The position numbers were made by a program, and so were the translations under genes. A stretch of 50,429 bases of DNA from Bacillus sp. AZ43 (GTDB lineage Bacteria; Actinomycetota; Actinomycetes; Mycobacteriales; Geodermatophilaceae): contig SPQJ01000033.1 of NCBI GenBank assembly GCA_004570425.1, positions 1 through 50,429 on the forward strand, in the 5' to 3' direction. Each line of letters opens with the position of its first letter. Position 1 is the stretch's first letter. Below the pieces are notes generated by a model. That model was not told the DNA's origin. It saw nothing but the letters and a program-made list of their open reading frames with translations, and did no database searches. Shown here piece by piece: positions 8,759 through 16,136 of the stretch.

Positions 8759-9454
8759 GTGAAGGCGCTCCTCGTCGTCCTGCTCGTGGTCCTGGTGGTC
8801 GCGGTCGTCGGCGACCGGCTGCTCGAACGCTGGGCCGAGGGGTACGTCGCCGACCAGTTGGTCGAGCAGGCGGGGCTGGCCTCGGCACCGGAGGTCGACG
8901 CCCGCGGCTTCCCGTTCCTGACCCAGGCGATCGGCGGCCGGTACGACGAGGTGGACATCTCGCTCACCGCCGAGCAGCTCGGCCAGCCCGCGGGCACCCG
9001 TGCCGACGTCGTCCTGCGCGGTGTGCACGTCCCGCTGTCCCGGGTGTTCTCCGGGTCGGTGGAGGAGATCCCGGTCGAGCGGATCGACGGCACGGCGACG
9101 TTGTCCTACGACCTGCTGTCGTCCCGGCTCGGCGGCGACACCACGCTCTCCCGGGAGGGTGACGGGCTGCGCATCACCCGGACCGTCGAGCTGGCGGGCC
9201 GCAGCTTCCCGCTGACCGCCACCGGCACCGTGAGCCTCGAGGGCGGCGAGCTGGTGGTCGACGTCGCGACCGCCGCGGGCGCCGGCGTGGAGGTCCCGGG
9301 CTTCCTCGTCGGCCGCCTCGCCGACGCGCTCGACCTGCGGTACGCCGTCCCCGCGCTGCCCTTCGGGCTGCGGCTCACCGGCGTGACCCCCGCCGACGAC
9401 GGCGTGGACGTCCGGGTGGAGGCGACCGACACCGTCCTGCGCGCCGCGGAATAG
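8759..9454 (+). CDS. LmeA-like DUF2993 phospholipid-binding protein
   Basis: A 231-residue protein with an N-terminal signal or anchor helix (ALLVVLLVVLVVAVVGDRLL) followed by a beta-rich DUF2993 domain exported to the cell envelope. The family includes mycobacterial LmeA (Rv0817c), which binds phospholipid and supports lipomannan elongation. Landmarks include VDARGFPFLTQAIGGRYDEV and an LPFGLRLTGV segment near the end. GTG 8759 follows GAGGCGG and lies 8 nt from the preceding stop. Its place beside glnR and mshD matches the mycobacterial order. Confidence 0.85.
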   Translation: MKALLVVLLVVLVVAVVGDRLLERWAEGYVADQLVEQAGLASAPEVDARGFPFLTQAIGGRYDEVDISLTAEQLGQPAGTRADVVLRGVHVPLSRVFSGSVEEIPVERIDGTATLSYDLLSSRLGGDTTLSREGDGLRITRTVELAGRSFPLTATGTVSLEGGELVVDVATAAGAGVEVPGFLVGRLADALDLRYAVPALPFGLRLTGVTPADDGVDVRVEATDTVLRAAE

Positions 9455-9484
9455 CGCACCGTCCCGGTGGGGTTGGTGCACGGG

Positions 9485-9916
9485 ATGAGCGGGATGGGAG
9501 CGGCCGTGCTGGTCGCGGCGCTGGCGTTGACCGGTGCCGTGGCGTGGTGGCTGCGCGCCCGCGACGGCGCGATCCGGGAGGCGGGACAGGTGGGGCAGCC
9601 GACGGTGTTCGAGCGGCTGGGCGTCCGGCCGGCCGACGCCGACCTGACGGTCGTCCAGTTCTCGACCGCCTTCTGCGGTCCGTGCCGCGCCACGAAGGCC
9701 CGGCTGCAGCAGCTGCAGGCGACCCGTCCGGGCCTGGCGGTGGTCCAGGTCGACGCCGAGAGCCACCTCGACGAGGTGCGCGAGCTCGACGTCCGGCGCA
9801 CCCCGACGCTGTTCTTCCTCGACCGGGAGGGGCGCCTGGTCGGCCGCAGCAGCGGCGCTCCCCGGGCGGACGAGCTGACCGCACTGGTCGACGCCCGCGT
9901 GGAGGCCCGCCCGTGA
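9485..9916 (+). CDS. Membrane-anchored thioredoxin-fold protein
   Basis: About 143 residues: one N-terminal helix, then a thioredoxin fold with the redox motif FCGPCRATK and the conserved cis-Pro region RRTPTLFFL. It probably reduces disulfides at the membrane. It corresponds to ThiX (Rv0816c), which sits between lmeA and the sulfurtransferase gene in mycobacteria. ATG 9485 is the preferred start; GTG 9467 would add six residues but has no ribosome site. The next element, a cysteine-rich leader, starts 17 nt after its stop. Confidence 0.9.
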   Translation: MSGMGAAVLVAALALTGAVAWWLRARDGAIREAGQVGQPTVFERLGVRPADADLTVVQFSTAFCGPCRATKARLQQLQATRPGLAVVQVDAESHLDEVRELDVRRTPTLFFLDREGRLVGRSSGAPRADELTALVDARVEARP

Positions 9917-9921
9917 TCGGC

Positions 9922-9927
9922 TACCCT
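9922..9927 (+). promoter_or_regulatory. -10 element for a leaderless Cys-leader transcript
   Basis: TACCCT lies exactly six bases before the GTG of the leader peptide, so transcription should begin at the start codon. No convincing -35 is seen. Confidence 0.6.
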
Positions 9928-9933
9928 CGCGCC

Positions 9934-10008
9934 GTGGGCATCCTGCTGACCTCGCGCCGCACAGTCGACCTGTGCCGCGTCGGCAGCTGCCTGTGTCCGA
10001 CCTGCTGA
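9934..10008 (+). CDS. Cysteine-rich leader peptide (24 aa)
   Basis: A GTG-initiated 24-codon frame whose second half includes DLCRVGSCLCPTC; Cys occurs at positions 14, 19, 21 and 24. Related 'putative leader peptides' occur upstream of sulfur genes across actinobacteria, and cysteine-responsive uORF attenuation has been described in mycobacteria. Ribosomes short of Cys-tRNA would stall here. The last Cys codon and the stop lie inside a hairpin (9997-10014) that competes with a second one (10009-10028), as expected of an attenuator. The genes controlled would be DUF4395, the sulfurtransferase and sseC. Confidence 0.8.
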   Translation: MGILLTSRRTVDLCRVGSCLCPTC

Positions 10009-10028
10009 GGTCGGCTCCCTGACCGACC
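9997..10028 (+). promoter_or_regulatory. Mutually exclusive hairpins: candidate cysteine attenuator
   Basis: Segment A CCGACCT (9997-10003) pairs perfectly with segment B AGGTCGG (10008-10014). B can instead use GGTCGG (10009-10014) to pair with segment C CCGACC (10023-10028). A lies in the last Cys-containing codons of the leader, so ribosome position would decide which hairpin forms. Segment C is 41 nt before the DUF4395 start codon. Confidence 0.6.
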
Positions 10029-10068
10029 AGACGTGCCCCGTCCGCCGTCCGAAGGTCCTCTCGCTCCC

Positions 10069-10497
10069 ATGACTGCACCCGCGCAGATCGACGCGCGTGC
10101 CCCGCGCTTCGCCGCGGCGGTGACCTCCGTCGTGCTCGCCGTCGCGCTGCTCACCGGCAGCGGCTGGCTGGTCGCCGCACAGGCACTGGTCTTCGCCGCC
10201 GGCGCGGTCGCGGGCCTGCGGCGCTCGCCCTACGGCCTGCTCTTCCGGGTGCTCGTCGCGCCGCGGCTCGGCCCGGTCCGGGAGAGGGAGCCGGAGGCGC
10301 CGCCCCGGTTCGCGCAGGTCGTGGGGCTGCTCTTCGCCGTCGTCGGGGCCGCCGGTTACCTGCTGGGCGCACCCGTGCTCGGCGCCGTCGCCACCGGGCT
10401 CGCCCTGGTGGCGGCCCTGCTCAACGCGGCCACGGGCTTCTGCCTGGGCTGCGAGCTCTACCTGATCGCACGGCGGGCCCTGCCGGCCCGCGCCTGA
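10069..10497 (+). CDS. DUF4395 membrane protein
   Basis: 142 residues with three or four membrane helices and the family's cysteine motif near the end (GFCLGCELYLIARR). DUF4395 proteins are commonly encoded with thioredoxins, rhodanese-type sulfurtransferases and Cys leaders, so a role in sulfur transfer or transport is likely but unproven. ATG 10069 follows a weak GAAGG. It lies between the candidate attenuator and the sulfurtransferase gene. Confidence 0.85.
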   Translation: MTAPAQIDARAPRFAAAVTSVVLAVALLTGSGWLVAAQALVFAAGAVAGLRRSPYGLLFRVLVAPRLGPVREREPEAPPRFAQVVGLLFAVVGAAGYLLGAPVLGAVATGLALVAALLNAATGFCLGCELYLIARRALPARA

Positions 10498-10527
10498 CCA
10501 CCCGCACACCATCAACGGAGGAACACC

Positions 10528-11355
10528 GTGAGCCGCAACGACGTGCTCGTCACCGCCGACTGGGTCCAGGAGAACATCGGCCAGCCCGGCATCGTCCTCG
10601 TCGAGGTCGACGAGGACACCAGCGCCTACGACGGGGGCCACATCGAGGGCGCCGTCAAGCTGGACTGGAAGCAGGACCTGCAGGACCCGCTGCGCCGCGA
10701 CTACCTCGACAAGAGCTCGTTCGAGGAGCTCCTGTCGGCCAAGGGCATCGGCAACGACGACACCGTGATCCTGTACGGCGGCAACAACAACTGGTTCGCC
10801 GCCTACGCGTACTGGTACTTCAAGATCTACGGCCACCAGTCGGTGAAGCTCATGGACGGTGGCCGCAAGAAGTGGGAGCTCGACGGGCGTCCGCTGTCGA
10901 AGGACGCCGTCGAGCGGCCGGCCACCCAGTACCGGGCGCAGGACCCCGACCTGTCGATCCGCGCCTTCCGCGACGAGGTCGTGGCCTCCATCGGCTCGAA
11001 GAACCTCGTCGACGTCCGCTCGCCCGACGAGTTCTCCGGCAAGATCCTCGCTCCCGCCCACCTGCCGCAGGAGCAGTCGCAGCGGGCCGGTCACGTCCCG
11101 ACGGCGATCAACATCCCGTGGAGCAAGGCGGCCAACGAGGACGGCACCTTCAAGAGCGACGAGGAGCTGGCCAAGCTCTACGCCGAGCAGGGCTTCGACG
11201 ACAGCCGGCCGACCATCGCCTACTGCCGGATCGGCGAGCGCTCGAGCCACACCTGGTTCGTGCTGCGCGAGCTGCTCGGCAAGCAGGACGTCAAGAACTA
11301 CGACGGCAGCTGGGTCGAGTACGGCTCGCTCGTCGGCGTCCCGATCGAGAAGTGA
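10528..11355 (+). CDS. Thiosulfate sulfurtransferase (rhodanese, CysA2/SseA type)
   Basis: 275 residues with two rhodanese domains. The N-terminal domain is inactive-like; the C-terminal domain carries the catalytic loop YCRIGERSSH with its persulfide-forming Cys. It moves sulfane sulfur from thiosulfate to acceptors such as cyanide or protein thiols. Length and sequence match the mycobacterial CysA2/CysA3 proteins (about 277 residues). GTG 10528 has GGAGG seven bases upstream. It lies 30 nt after DUF4395 and 6 nt before sseC. Confidence 0.95.
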   Translation: MSRNDVLVTADWVQENIGQPGIVLVEVDEDTSAYDGGHIEGAVKLDWKQDLQDPLRRDYLDKSSFEELLSAKGIGNDDTVILYGGNNNWFAAYAYWYFKIYGHQSVKLMDGGRKKWELDGRPLSKDAVERPATQYRAQDPDLSIRAFRDEVVASIGSKNLVDVRSPDEFSGKILAPAHLPQEQSQRAGHVPTAINIPWSKAANEDGTFKSDEELAKLYAEQGFDDSRPTIAYCRIGERSSHTWFVLRELLGKQDVKNYDGSWVEYGSLVGVPIEK

Positions 11356-11361
11356 GCTGAC

Positions 11362-11655
11362 ATGTGCGGAGCCCCGAAGCAGGGCGGTGCCCTCGCCGGC
11401 ATCGACCTGACCACCCAGACGGTCATCCAGGGCCAGGTCTGGCACGACGGCGTCCCGGTGGCCGGCGCCTACGTCCGGCTGCTGGACGCCACGGACGAGT
11501 TCACCGCCGAGGTGGTGACCAGTCCCGAGGGCGAGTTCCGGTTCTTCGCCGCCCCCGGTGAGTGGAAGGTGCGCTCCCTGGCGCCGGTGGGCAAGGGCGA
11601 GCGCGTCCTGTCGGCCGAGGTCGGGCTGAACGAGACGACGATCGTCGTCGACTGA
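11362..11655 (+). CDS. SseC-type DUF1416 protein
   Basis: A 97-residue protein of the DUF1416 family. It starts MCGAPKQGG with a conserved Cys at position 2 and continues as a predicted beta sandwich (VIQGQVWHDGVPVAGAYVRL, FRFFAAPGEWKVRSLAP), resembling a carboxypeptidase-regulatory-like fold. The family is almost always encoded directly after the CysA/SseA sulfurtransferase, as here (gap 6 nt), and probably assists sulfur transfer. The mechanism is unknown to me. Confidence 0.9.
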   Translation: MCGAPKQGGALAGIDLTTQTVIQGQVWHDGVPVAGAYVRLLDATDEFTAEVVTSPEGEFRFFAAPGEWKVRSLAPVGKGERVLSAEVGLNETTIVVD

Positions 11656-11656
11656 A

Positions 11657-11712
11657 GGATCCCCTCCTCCCCACCCCTCGCAGGCTCGGGGCGGGATCCG
11701 GGAGGGGGCCGC
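11657..11712. terminator. Possible convergent terminator
   Basis: The gap between sseC and the SpoIIE gene holds complementary C-rich and G-rich tracts (CCCCTCC near its left end, GGAGGGGG near its right end, with CCCC/GGGG inside). The stem is imperfect. Confidence 0.3.
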
Positions 11713-11720
11713 TCAGCACG

Positions 11721-12935
11721 TCAGGCGACCCCTGGAGGCAGCCGGTTCGGCCCCGCCTCCGGGGGTCGCGGCCTGTCCTCGGGGTAGGCCCGGACGGCGA
11801 CGATCGCGACGTCGTCCGCACCGGCCCGGGGGACGAGCCGCTCGAGCAGCGTGTCGAGGAGCTCGTCCAGCGGCTTCTCGCCCAGGTCGGAGAGCGCCCC
11901 CTGCAACCGGGCCAGCCCCTCGTCGAGGTCGCAGCCGCGGCGCTCCACGAGCCCGTCGGTGACCAGCAGCAGGGTGTGGCCGTCGTCGAGGTCGACGACG
12001 TGGTCCCGCCGGACCGCGTCCGGATCGACTCCGAGCATGACGTCGGGCGGGGTCTGCAGCAGGCGGGAGGTCCCGTCGGGGGCCAGCAGCACGGGGGGCA
12101 GGTGGCCGGCACTGCTCCAGCGGAGGACCCGCCTGCCCGCCACGGGGACGTCCGGGTGCCGCTCGATGCGGGCGAGGATGGCGGTGGCCAGCGTGGACAC
12201 CGCCAGTCCGCGCGCCGCGCGGTCGACCCGGGTCAGCGTGGCCGCCGGAGGCTCGTCGTTGTCGAACGCCAGGGCGCGCAGCAGCCCGCGGAGCTGGCCC
12301 ATGGCGGCGGCGGCCTCGCTGCCGTGCCCCACGACGTCGCCGATGGCGACCATGGTGGCGCCGTCGGGCTGCAGGAACGCGTCGTACCAGTCGCCGCCGA
12401 CCTGCGCCTCGTGCCCGGCCGGCTGGTAGCGGACGACGACGTGCAGGTGGTCGGGCTCCGGCGGTGGGGTGAGCAGGGCCTGCTGCAACCGTTCCAGCTC
12501 GGCCGCCTGCCGCGCGGCGGCGCGCTGCTCGGTCAGGTCGCGGAACGAGACGATGACGCCGCTCACCCGGCCGTCCTCCACCGTCGGGACGGCGATCAGG
12601 CCGACGGGCACCGCCGCGCCGTCCGCGCGCCAGAAGACCTCGTCGTCGGCCACCACCGTGCGGCCGGTCGTGAGCGCGCGCCAGACGGGGCACTCCTCGC
12701 GGGGGTACGGGGAGCCGTCGGGGCGGTGGTGGTGCAGGAGGGCGTGCTGGTCCCGGCCCTTCTGCTCCTCCTGCGGATAGCCGGTGATGCGGACGGCCGA
12801 GGGGTTGACGAACTCCACGCGACCCCGGCTGTCCAGGCCGTAGATGCCGTCGGCGACGTTGGCCAGCACCCACTCGTACCGGGTGATCGCACGGGCGAGC
12901 TCCTCCTCGGGAGTCCGCACGTGCACCTCCGCCAT
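11721..12935 (-). CDS. PAS domain SpoIIE-type protein phosphatase
   Basis: 404 residues. A PAS domain near residues 10-125 (YGLDSRGRVEFVNPSAVRITGY) is followed by a helical linker and a PP2C/SpoIIE phosphatase domain. Metal-binding motifs are intact: VGGDWYDAF, AIGDVVGHG, LRWSSAGHLPP and LLLVTDGLVERR. Such proteins dephosphorylate anti-anti-sigma factors in partner-switching stress pathways; no partner gene is adjacent. ATG 12935 is the start consistent with the PAS domain. The signal it senses is unknown. Confidence 0.92.
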   Translation of the reverse strand: MAEVHVRTPEEELARAITRYEWVLANVADGIYGLDSRGRVEFVNPSAVRITGYPQEEQKGRDQHALLHHHRPDGSPYPREECPVWRALTTGRTVVADDEVFWRADGAAVPVGLIAVPTVEDGRVSGVIVSFRDLTEQRAAARQAAELERLQQALLTPPPEPDHLHVVVRYQPAGHEAQVGGDWYDAFLQPDGATMVAIGDVVGHGSEAAAAMGQLRGLLRALAFDNDEPPAATLTRVDRAARGLAVSTLATAILARIERHPDVPVAGRRVLRWSSAGHLPPVLLAPDGTSRLLQTPPDVMLGVDPDAVRRDHVVDLDDGHTLLLVTDGLVERRGCDLDEGLARLQGALSDLGEKPLDELLDTLLERLVPRAGADDVAIVAVRAYPEDRPRPPEAGPNRLPPGVA

Positions 12936-13003
12936 CGGGCCGGGACCCGGGACGACCGTCCTGAGCGGATCCAGCTTAGCCGCGGCCGTGGTGTCGGCCC
13001 TGA

Positions 13004-13729
13004 TCAGCGCCCGCGGTGCCGGACGTGCCAGGCGGCCGCGAGCAGGGCCGCGACCGCGAGGGCCGCCCCGCCGCCCCAGGTGGCGCCGTCGAAGATCGCC
13101 GCCCCGATGCTCCCGCTGCTCAGGGCCGCCGCGCCGCCGACGACCGTGCCGACGGCGGCCAGCAGGAGCCAGGCCCACGCCGTGCCGGACCGCCCGGTCG
13201 GGCGGGCGGGGGTGCGCAGCCACCACCGCACCAGCCAGCCGAGCAGCAGCAGCCCGCCCAGGACGCTGCTGAGGTACTGCAGCCAGCGGTAGCCGGGCAG
13301 CAGGCCCCAGGTCTCGCCGAGGGTGGGGAAGAGGTCCGTGCCCAGACGACGGGGGTGCGTGAACTCGTCCCAGAGCACGTGCGTGGCCGCTCCCAGCACG
13401 AGGGCGAGCGCGGTCAGGGCGAGGCGGGCGGGCGACGAGACGCGGGGCAGCAGGCCGGGCGGCGCTGCGCGCATGCGGCCCCGCAGCCGGGCGGGCGCCG
13501 CCGCGAACGCCGGGCCGGCGAGCAGCCCGTGCCAGACCGCCCACGCGGCGAACCCGAGCAGCAGGTCGGTCGTGACGACGGCCCACGCCGTGTGCGTCGG
13601 CCAGGGGAACCCGCCCGGCAGGTAGAAGGGCAGGTCGGGCGTGACGCTGCCGATCACGAGGGCCGAGGCCGGGAGGGGGCCGCGGAGGAAGGGCAGGACG
13701 GCGGCCGCGTGGCTGGGGGTGAACGGCAC
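13004..13729 (-). CDS. DUF4184 membrane protein
   Basis: 241 residues. It begins with the family hallmark MPFTPSHAAAVLP and has about five membrane helices, with conserved polar residues within them (TPDLPFY, HVLWDEFTHPRR). DUF4184 resembles membrane-bound metal-dependent hydrolases of the YdjM group, with His and Asp as likely metal ligands; its function is unknown. Its GTG immediately follows the TetR stop codon (TGA GTG), so the pair is coupled. It may be under the TetR regulator's own control. Confidence 0.88.
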   Translation of the reverse strand: MPFTPSHAAAVLPFLRGPLPASALVIGSVTPDLPFYLPGGFPWPTHTAWAVVTTDLLLGFAAWAVWHGLLAGPAFAAAPARLRGRMRAAPPGLLPRVSSPARLALTALALVLGAATHVLWDEFTHPRRLGTDLFPTLGETWGLLPGYRWLQYLSSVLGGLLLLGWLVRWWLRTPARPTGRSGTAWAWLLLAAVGTVVGGAAALSSGSIGAAIFDGATWGGGAALAVAALLAAAWHVRHRGR

Positions 13730-14407
13730 TCAGAACCCGAGCAGTGCGGCGAGGTCGGCCATGACCCGGTCGAAGTAGCGGTCGCCGTCCTCGACGGAGC
13801 CGACGAAGTGACCGAACAGCTCGAAGCTGATCGTCCCGAACAGGGAGCTCCAGGCCAGCAGGGCGCGCACCCGCACGGTCTCGTCGATCGCCGGGTGCGC
13901 CCCGCCGAGGACGGCGGCGGTCTCGTCGCTCACCAGCGCCGGGTCGCGCTCCCCGGACCCGTCGGGCAGGACGCCGGCGCGGGCGGCGTCGCCGAGGATC
14001 CGGCCCAGGACGATGCCGACGCGGGCCGCGGCGGGCACGGTGTCCTCCGGCGCGCGGTAACCCGGGACGGGCGAACCGTAGAGCAGGGCGTACTCGTGGG
14101 GGTGCGCGAGCGCCCATGCCCGCACCGCCCGGCAGACCGCGAGCCACCGGTCCCGGGGAGCGGCCGCCGGGTCGTCTGCCGCCTCCGCGGCGGCGCCGAG
14201 GTCGTCGTACCCCTCGATGATCAGCCGGGTGAGCAGGTCGTCCCGGCTCGGGAAGTAGCGGTACACCGCGGACGACACCATGCCCACCTCGCGCGCGACG
14301 GCGCGCAGCGAGAGCGCCGCGGCACCGACCTCGGCCAGCTGTCGGCGGGCGGCGTCGGTGATCTCCGAGGTCAGCTCGGCGCGGACGCGCTCCCGGGCGG
14401 TGGGCAC
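13730..14407 (-). CDS. TetR/AcrR family transcriptional regulator
   Basis: 225 residues. The N-terminal helix-turn-helix is typical (AALSLRAVAREVGMVSSAVYRYFPSRDDLL), followed by a TetR C-terminal ligand domain with WSSLFGTISFELFG, as in TetR_C-type regulators. GTG 14407 gives MPTARERVRAEL; GTG 14425 is possible. It is divergent from an epimerase gene, and the gap holds two copies of a 17-bp palindrome, so it probably represses both itself and that gene. The ligand is unknown. Confidence 0.93.
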   Translation of the reverse strand: MPTARERVRAELTSEITDAARRQLAEVGAAALSLRAVAREVGMVSSAVYRYFPSRDDLLTRLIIEGYDDLGAAAEAADDPAAAPRDRWLAVCRAVRAWALAHPHEYALLYGSPVPGYRAPEDTVPAAARVGIVLGRILGDAARAGVLPDGSGERDPALVSDETAAVLGGAHPAIDETVRVRALLAWSSLFGTISFELFGHFVGSVEDGDRYFDRVMADLAALLGF

Positions 14408-14444
14408 GACCCCATGGTGCCGCACTGCGAGCGCTGATCGCAAG

Positions 14445-14461
14445 CGAGAGCACTGCTCTTG
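14445..14461. promoter_or_regulatory. TetR operator copy 1
   Basis: CGAGAGCACTGCTCTTG is a 17-bp near-palindrome, differing from copy 2 (14499-14515) at only two positions. It is nearest the tetR start. Confidence 0.65.
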
Positions 14462-14489
14462 ACAACGACCCCTCCCGAGCTGGAGCCTT

Positions 14490-14515
14490 GCTCTCGAACG
14501 AGAGCACCGCTCTCG
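14490..14515. promoter_or_regulatory. TetR operator copy 2 with an extra half-site
   Basis: CGAGAGCACCGCTCTCG (14499-14515) is a perfect 7-bp inverted repeat around ACC. The upstream half-site GCTCTCG (14490-14496) forms a second palindrome with the same left arm (TGCTCTCG-AA-CGAGAGCA). Three half-sites in 26 bp would allow alternative or cooperative binding. Confidence 0.7.
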
Positions 14516-14536
14516 TCGGACTGAGGGAGAGCACCC

Positions 14537-15466
14537 GTGGCACTGCACGTGATCGTCGGCAAGGGACCGGTCGGCCTGACGACCGCCGAGGAGCTGGTGG
14601 CGCGCGGCCACCGCGTGCGGGTTCTGTCCCGCAGCGGCGGCAGCTCGACCGGCGTGGTGGAGCACCGCCGGGTGGACGCCGCCGACGCCGAGGCGCTGAC
14701 CGAGGCGACGCGGGGCGCGTCCGCGCTCTACAACGCCGTCAACCCGGCATACCACCGCTGGGCCGGCGACTGGCCGCCGGTCGCCGCCGCCCTGCTCACC
14801 GCGGCCGAGCGCACGGGTGCCGTCCTGGTGACCATGTCCAACCTCTACGGGTACGGGCGCCCGTCGGGGCCGATGACGCCGACCACCCCGCTCGCCGCGA
14901 CCGACGTCAAGGGCCGGGTCCGCGCCCGGATGTGGGCCGAGGCGCTCGCCGCGCACGAGGCCGGCCGCGTGCGGGTGACCGAGGCCCGGGCCGCGGACTT
15001 CGTCGGCCCGCAGGTGCCGGCCCAGCAGTCGCACCTGATGCGCCAGCTCCCCGCCCTGCGCGCGGGGCGCCGCGCCTGGGTCGTCGGCGACCCGGACGCC
15101 CGGCGCAGCTGGGCCTACCTGCCCGACGTCGCCGCCACGCTGGCCACCCTGGGCACCGACGACCGGGCGCTGGGCCGGGCGTGGCACGTGCCGAACACCG
15201 CCCCGCGCTCGCAGCGGCAGGCGCTCTCCGACCTCGCCGAGGGCCTCGGTCTGCCCCCGGTGCCCGTGAGCGGCATCCCGTGGCCGGTGCTGCGGGCCGT
15301 GGGCGTCGCCGTCCCGATGATGCGCGAGGTCGTGGCGATCCGGCACCAGTGGGACCAGGACTTCGTCACCGAGGCGACGGAGACCACCGCCACGTTCGGC
15401 CTCGCCGCGACCCCGTGGGACGAGGTCGTGCGCGCGACGGTGGCGGGTGCCCCGGTGACCGCCTGA
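14537..15466 (+). CDS. NAD(P)-dependent epimerase/dehydratase family protein
   Basis: 309 residues, an atypical or extended SDR. The nucleotide loop is HVIVGKGPVGLTTAEEL, and the NLYGYG segment carries the catalytic Tyr region (SNLYGYGRPSGPM). It lacks the usual YxxxK spacing, so it may be a reductase or NAD(P)-sensing protein rather than a sugar epimerase. GTG 14537 has GGGAGAG upstream. Its promoter overlaps the TetR operators, so it is probably induced by that regulator's ligand. Confidence 0.88.
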   Translation: MALHVIVGKGPVGLTTAEELVARGHRVRVLSRSGGSSTGVVEHRRVDAADAEALTEATRGASALYNAVNPAYHRWAGDWPPVAAALLTAAERTGAVLVTMSNLYGYGRPSGPMTPTTPLAATDVKGRVRARMWAEALAAHEAGRVRVTEARAADFVGPQVPAQQSHLMRQLPALRAGRRAWVVGDPDARRSWAYLPDVAATLATLGTDDRALGRAWHVPNTAPRSQRQALSDLAEGLGLPPVPVSGIPWPVLRAVGVAVPMMREVVAIRHQWDQDFVTEATETTATFGLAATPWDEVVRATVAGAPVTA

Positions 15467-15488
15467 GGTGCGGCGACGTCGTCGTCAC

Positions 15489-15494
15489 TACCGT
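15489..15494 (+). promoter_or_regulatory. -10 element for a leaderless micro-protein transcript
   Basis: TACCGT lies seven bases before ATG 15502. This supports the small gene being expressed, together with the two genes that follow. Confidence 0.5.
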
Positions 15495-15501
15495 GGAGCC
15501 C

Positions 15502-15606
15502 ATGGTCTCAGCCTGGATCCTGGCCGGCCTGGCGTCGCTGGGCGCGCTCGCCTGCGCCGTCGGTGCCCTCCGGCTCGCCCGCCGTCCGACGGGTGCCCGG
15601 CGGTGA
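15502..15606 (+). CDS. 34-residue single-helix membrane protein
   Basis: Begins MVSAWILAGLASLGALAC and ends in a basic tail (RLARRPTGARR), so one membrane helix with a positively charged cytoplasmic end is expected. Two features support it being real: a TANNNT -10 seven bases before its ATG, and a 4-nt GTGA overlap with the next gene. Function unknown; it may be a leader that couples translation of the nitrobindin-like gene. Confidence 0.6.
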   Translation: MVSAWILAGLASLGALACAVGALRLARRPTGARR

Positions 15607-16136
15607 GCGCGCCCACCGAGCTGCCGGTGCCCGACACCGTCGACGTCCGCAGCGGGCCGGAGGTGTCCGACGAGCTGCTCTCGGTGCTGCCGCTGCTGGG
15701 CGAGTGGCACGGCGAGGGGCAGGCGGCCGGGACCGGGGGTGACCACCGGTTCGGGCAGTGGATCCGGTTCAGCCACGACGGCCGCGGGTTCCTCGCGTAC
15801 GAGTCGCGGTCGTGGCGGCTCACGGACGACGGTCGGATCGTCGGTCCCGGGGTCCGCGAGTCCGGGTTCTGGCGGCCCCGCGAGGGCGACGACGTCGAGC
15901 TGCTCGTCACCAGCCCGGAGGGGCTCGTCGAGATCTACGTCGGCCGCGCCCGCACCACCACGAGCTGGGAGCTCACCACCGACGTGCTCGCCCGGACGCC
16001 GGACGCCCCCGACGTCACCCGTGCCGTGCGGCTCTACGGGATCGTCGAGGGCGCGCTCATGTACGCGATCGACCGGGCCGGCCCCGACGAGGCGCCGCGC
16101 CCGTGGATGTCGGCCCGCCTGGAGCGCCTCCGGTGA
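15603..16136 (+). CDS. Nitrobindin-like FABP-family protein
   Basis: 177 residues forming a ten-stranded beta barrel. The diagnostic GxWxGxG motif is present (LGEWHGEG), followed by QWIRFSHDGRGFLAYESRSW. Nitrobindins bind ferric heme through a near-C-terminal His and act on nitric oxide or peroxynitrite (Rv0813c family). Here the corresponding region reads PRPWMSARLERL, with Trp where I expect the heme-ligand His, so heme binding is doubtful. Start GTG 15603 overlaps the preceding stop, and its own stop overlaps the DUF885 start. Confidence 0.85.
   Translation: MSAPTELPVPDTVDVRSGPEVSDELLSVLPLLGEWHGEGQAAGTGGDHRFGQWIRFSHDGRGFLAYESRSWRLTDDGRIVGPGVRESGFWRPREGDDVELLVTSPEGLVEIYVGRARTTTSWELTTDVLARTPDAPDVTRAVRLYGIVEGALMYAIDRAGPDEAPRPWMSARLERLR

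Noticed and set aside
13720-13729. GGTGAAC as a third PHO box
   Set aside because: A single copy, formed by the first codons of the DUF4184 gene; no second unit at 11-bp spacing.
11721-14543. One 940-residue minus-strand protein
   Set aside because: The upstream two thirds of that open frame are antisense to or out of frame with TetR and DUF4184, both of which show family motifs. Only the PAS-SpoIIE part is real.
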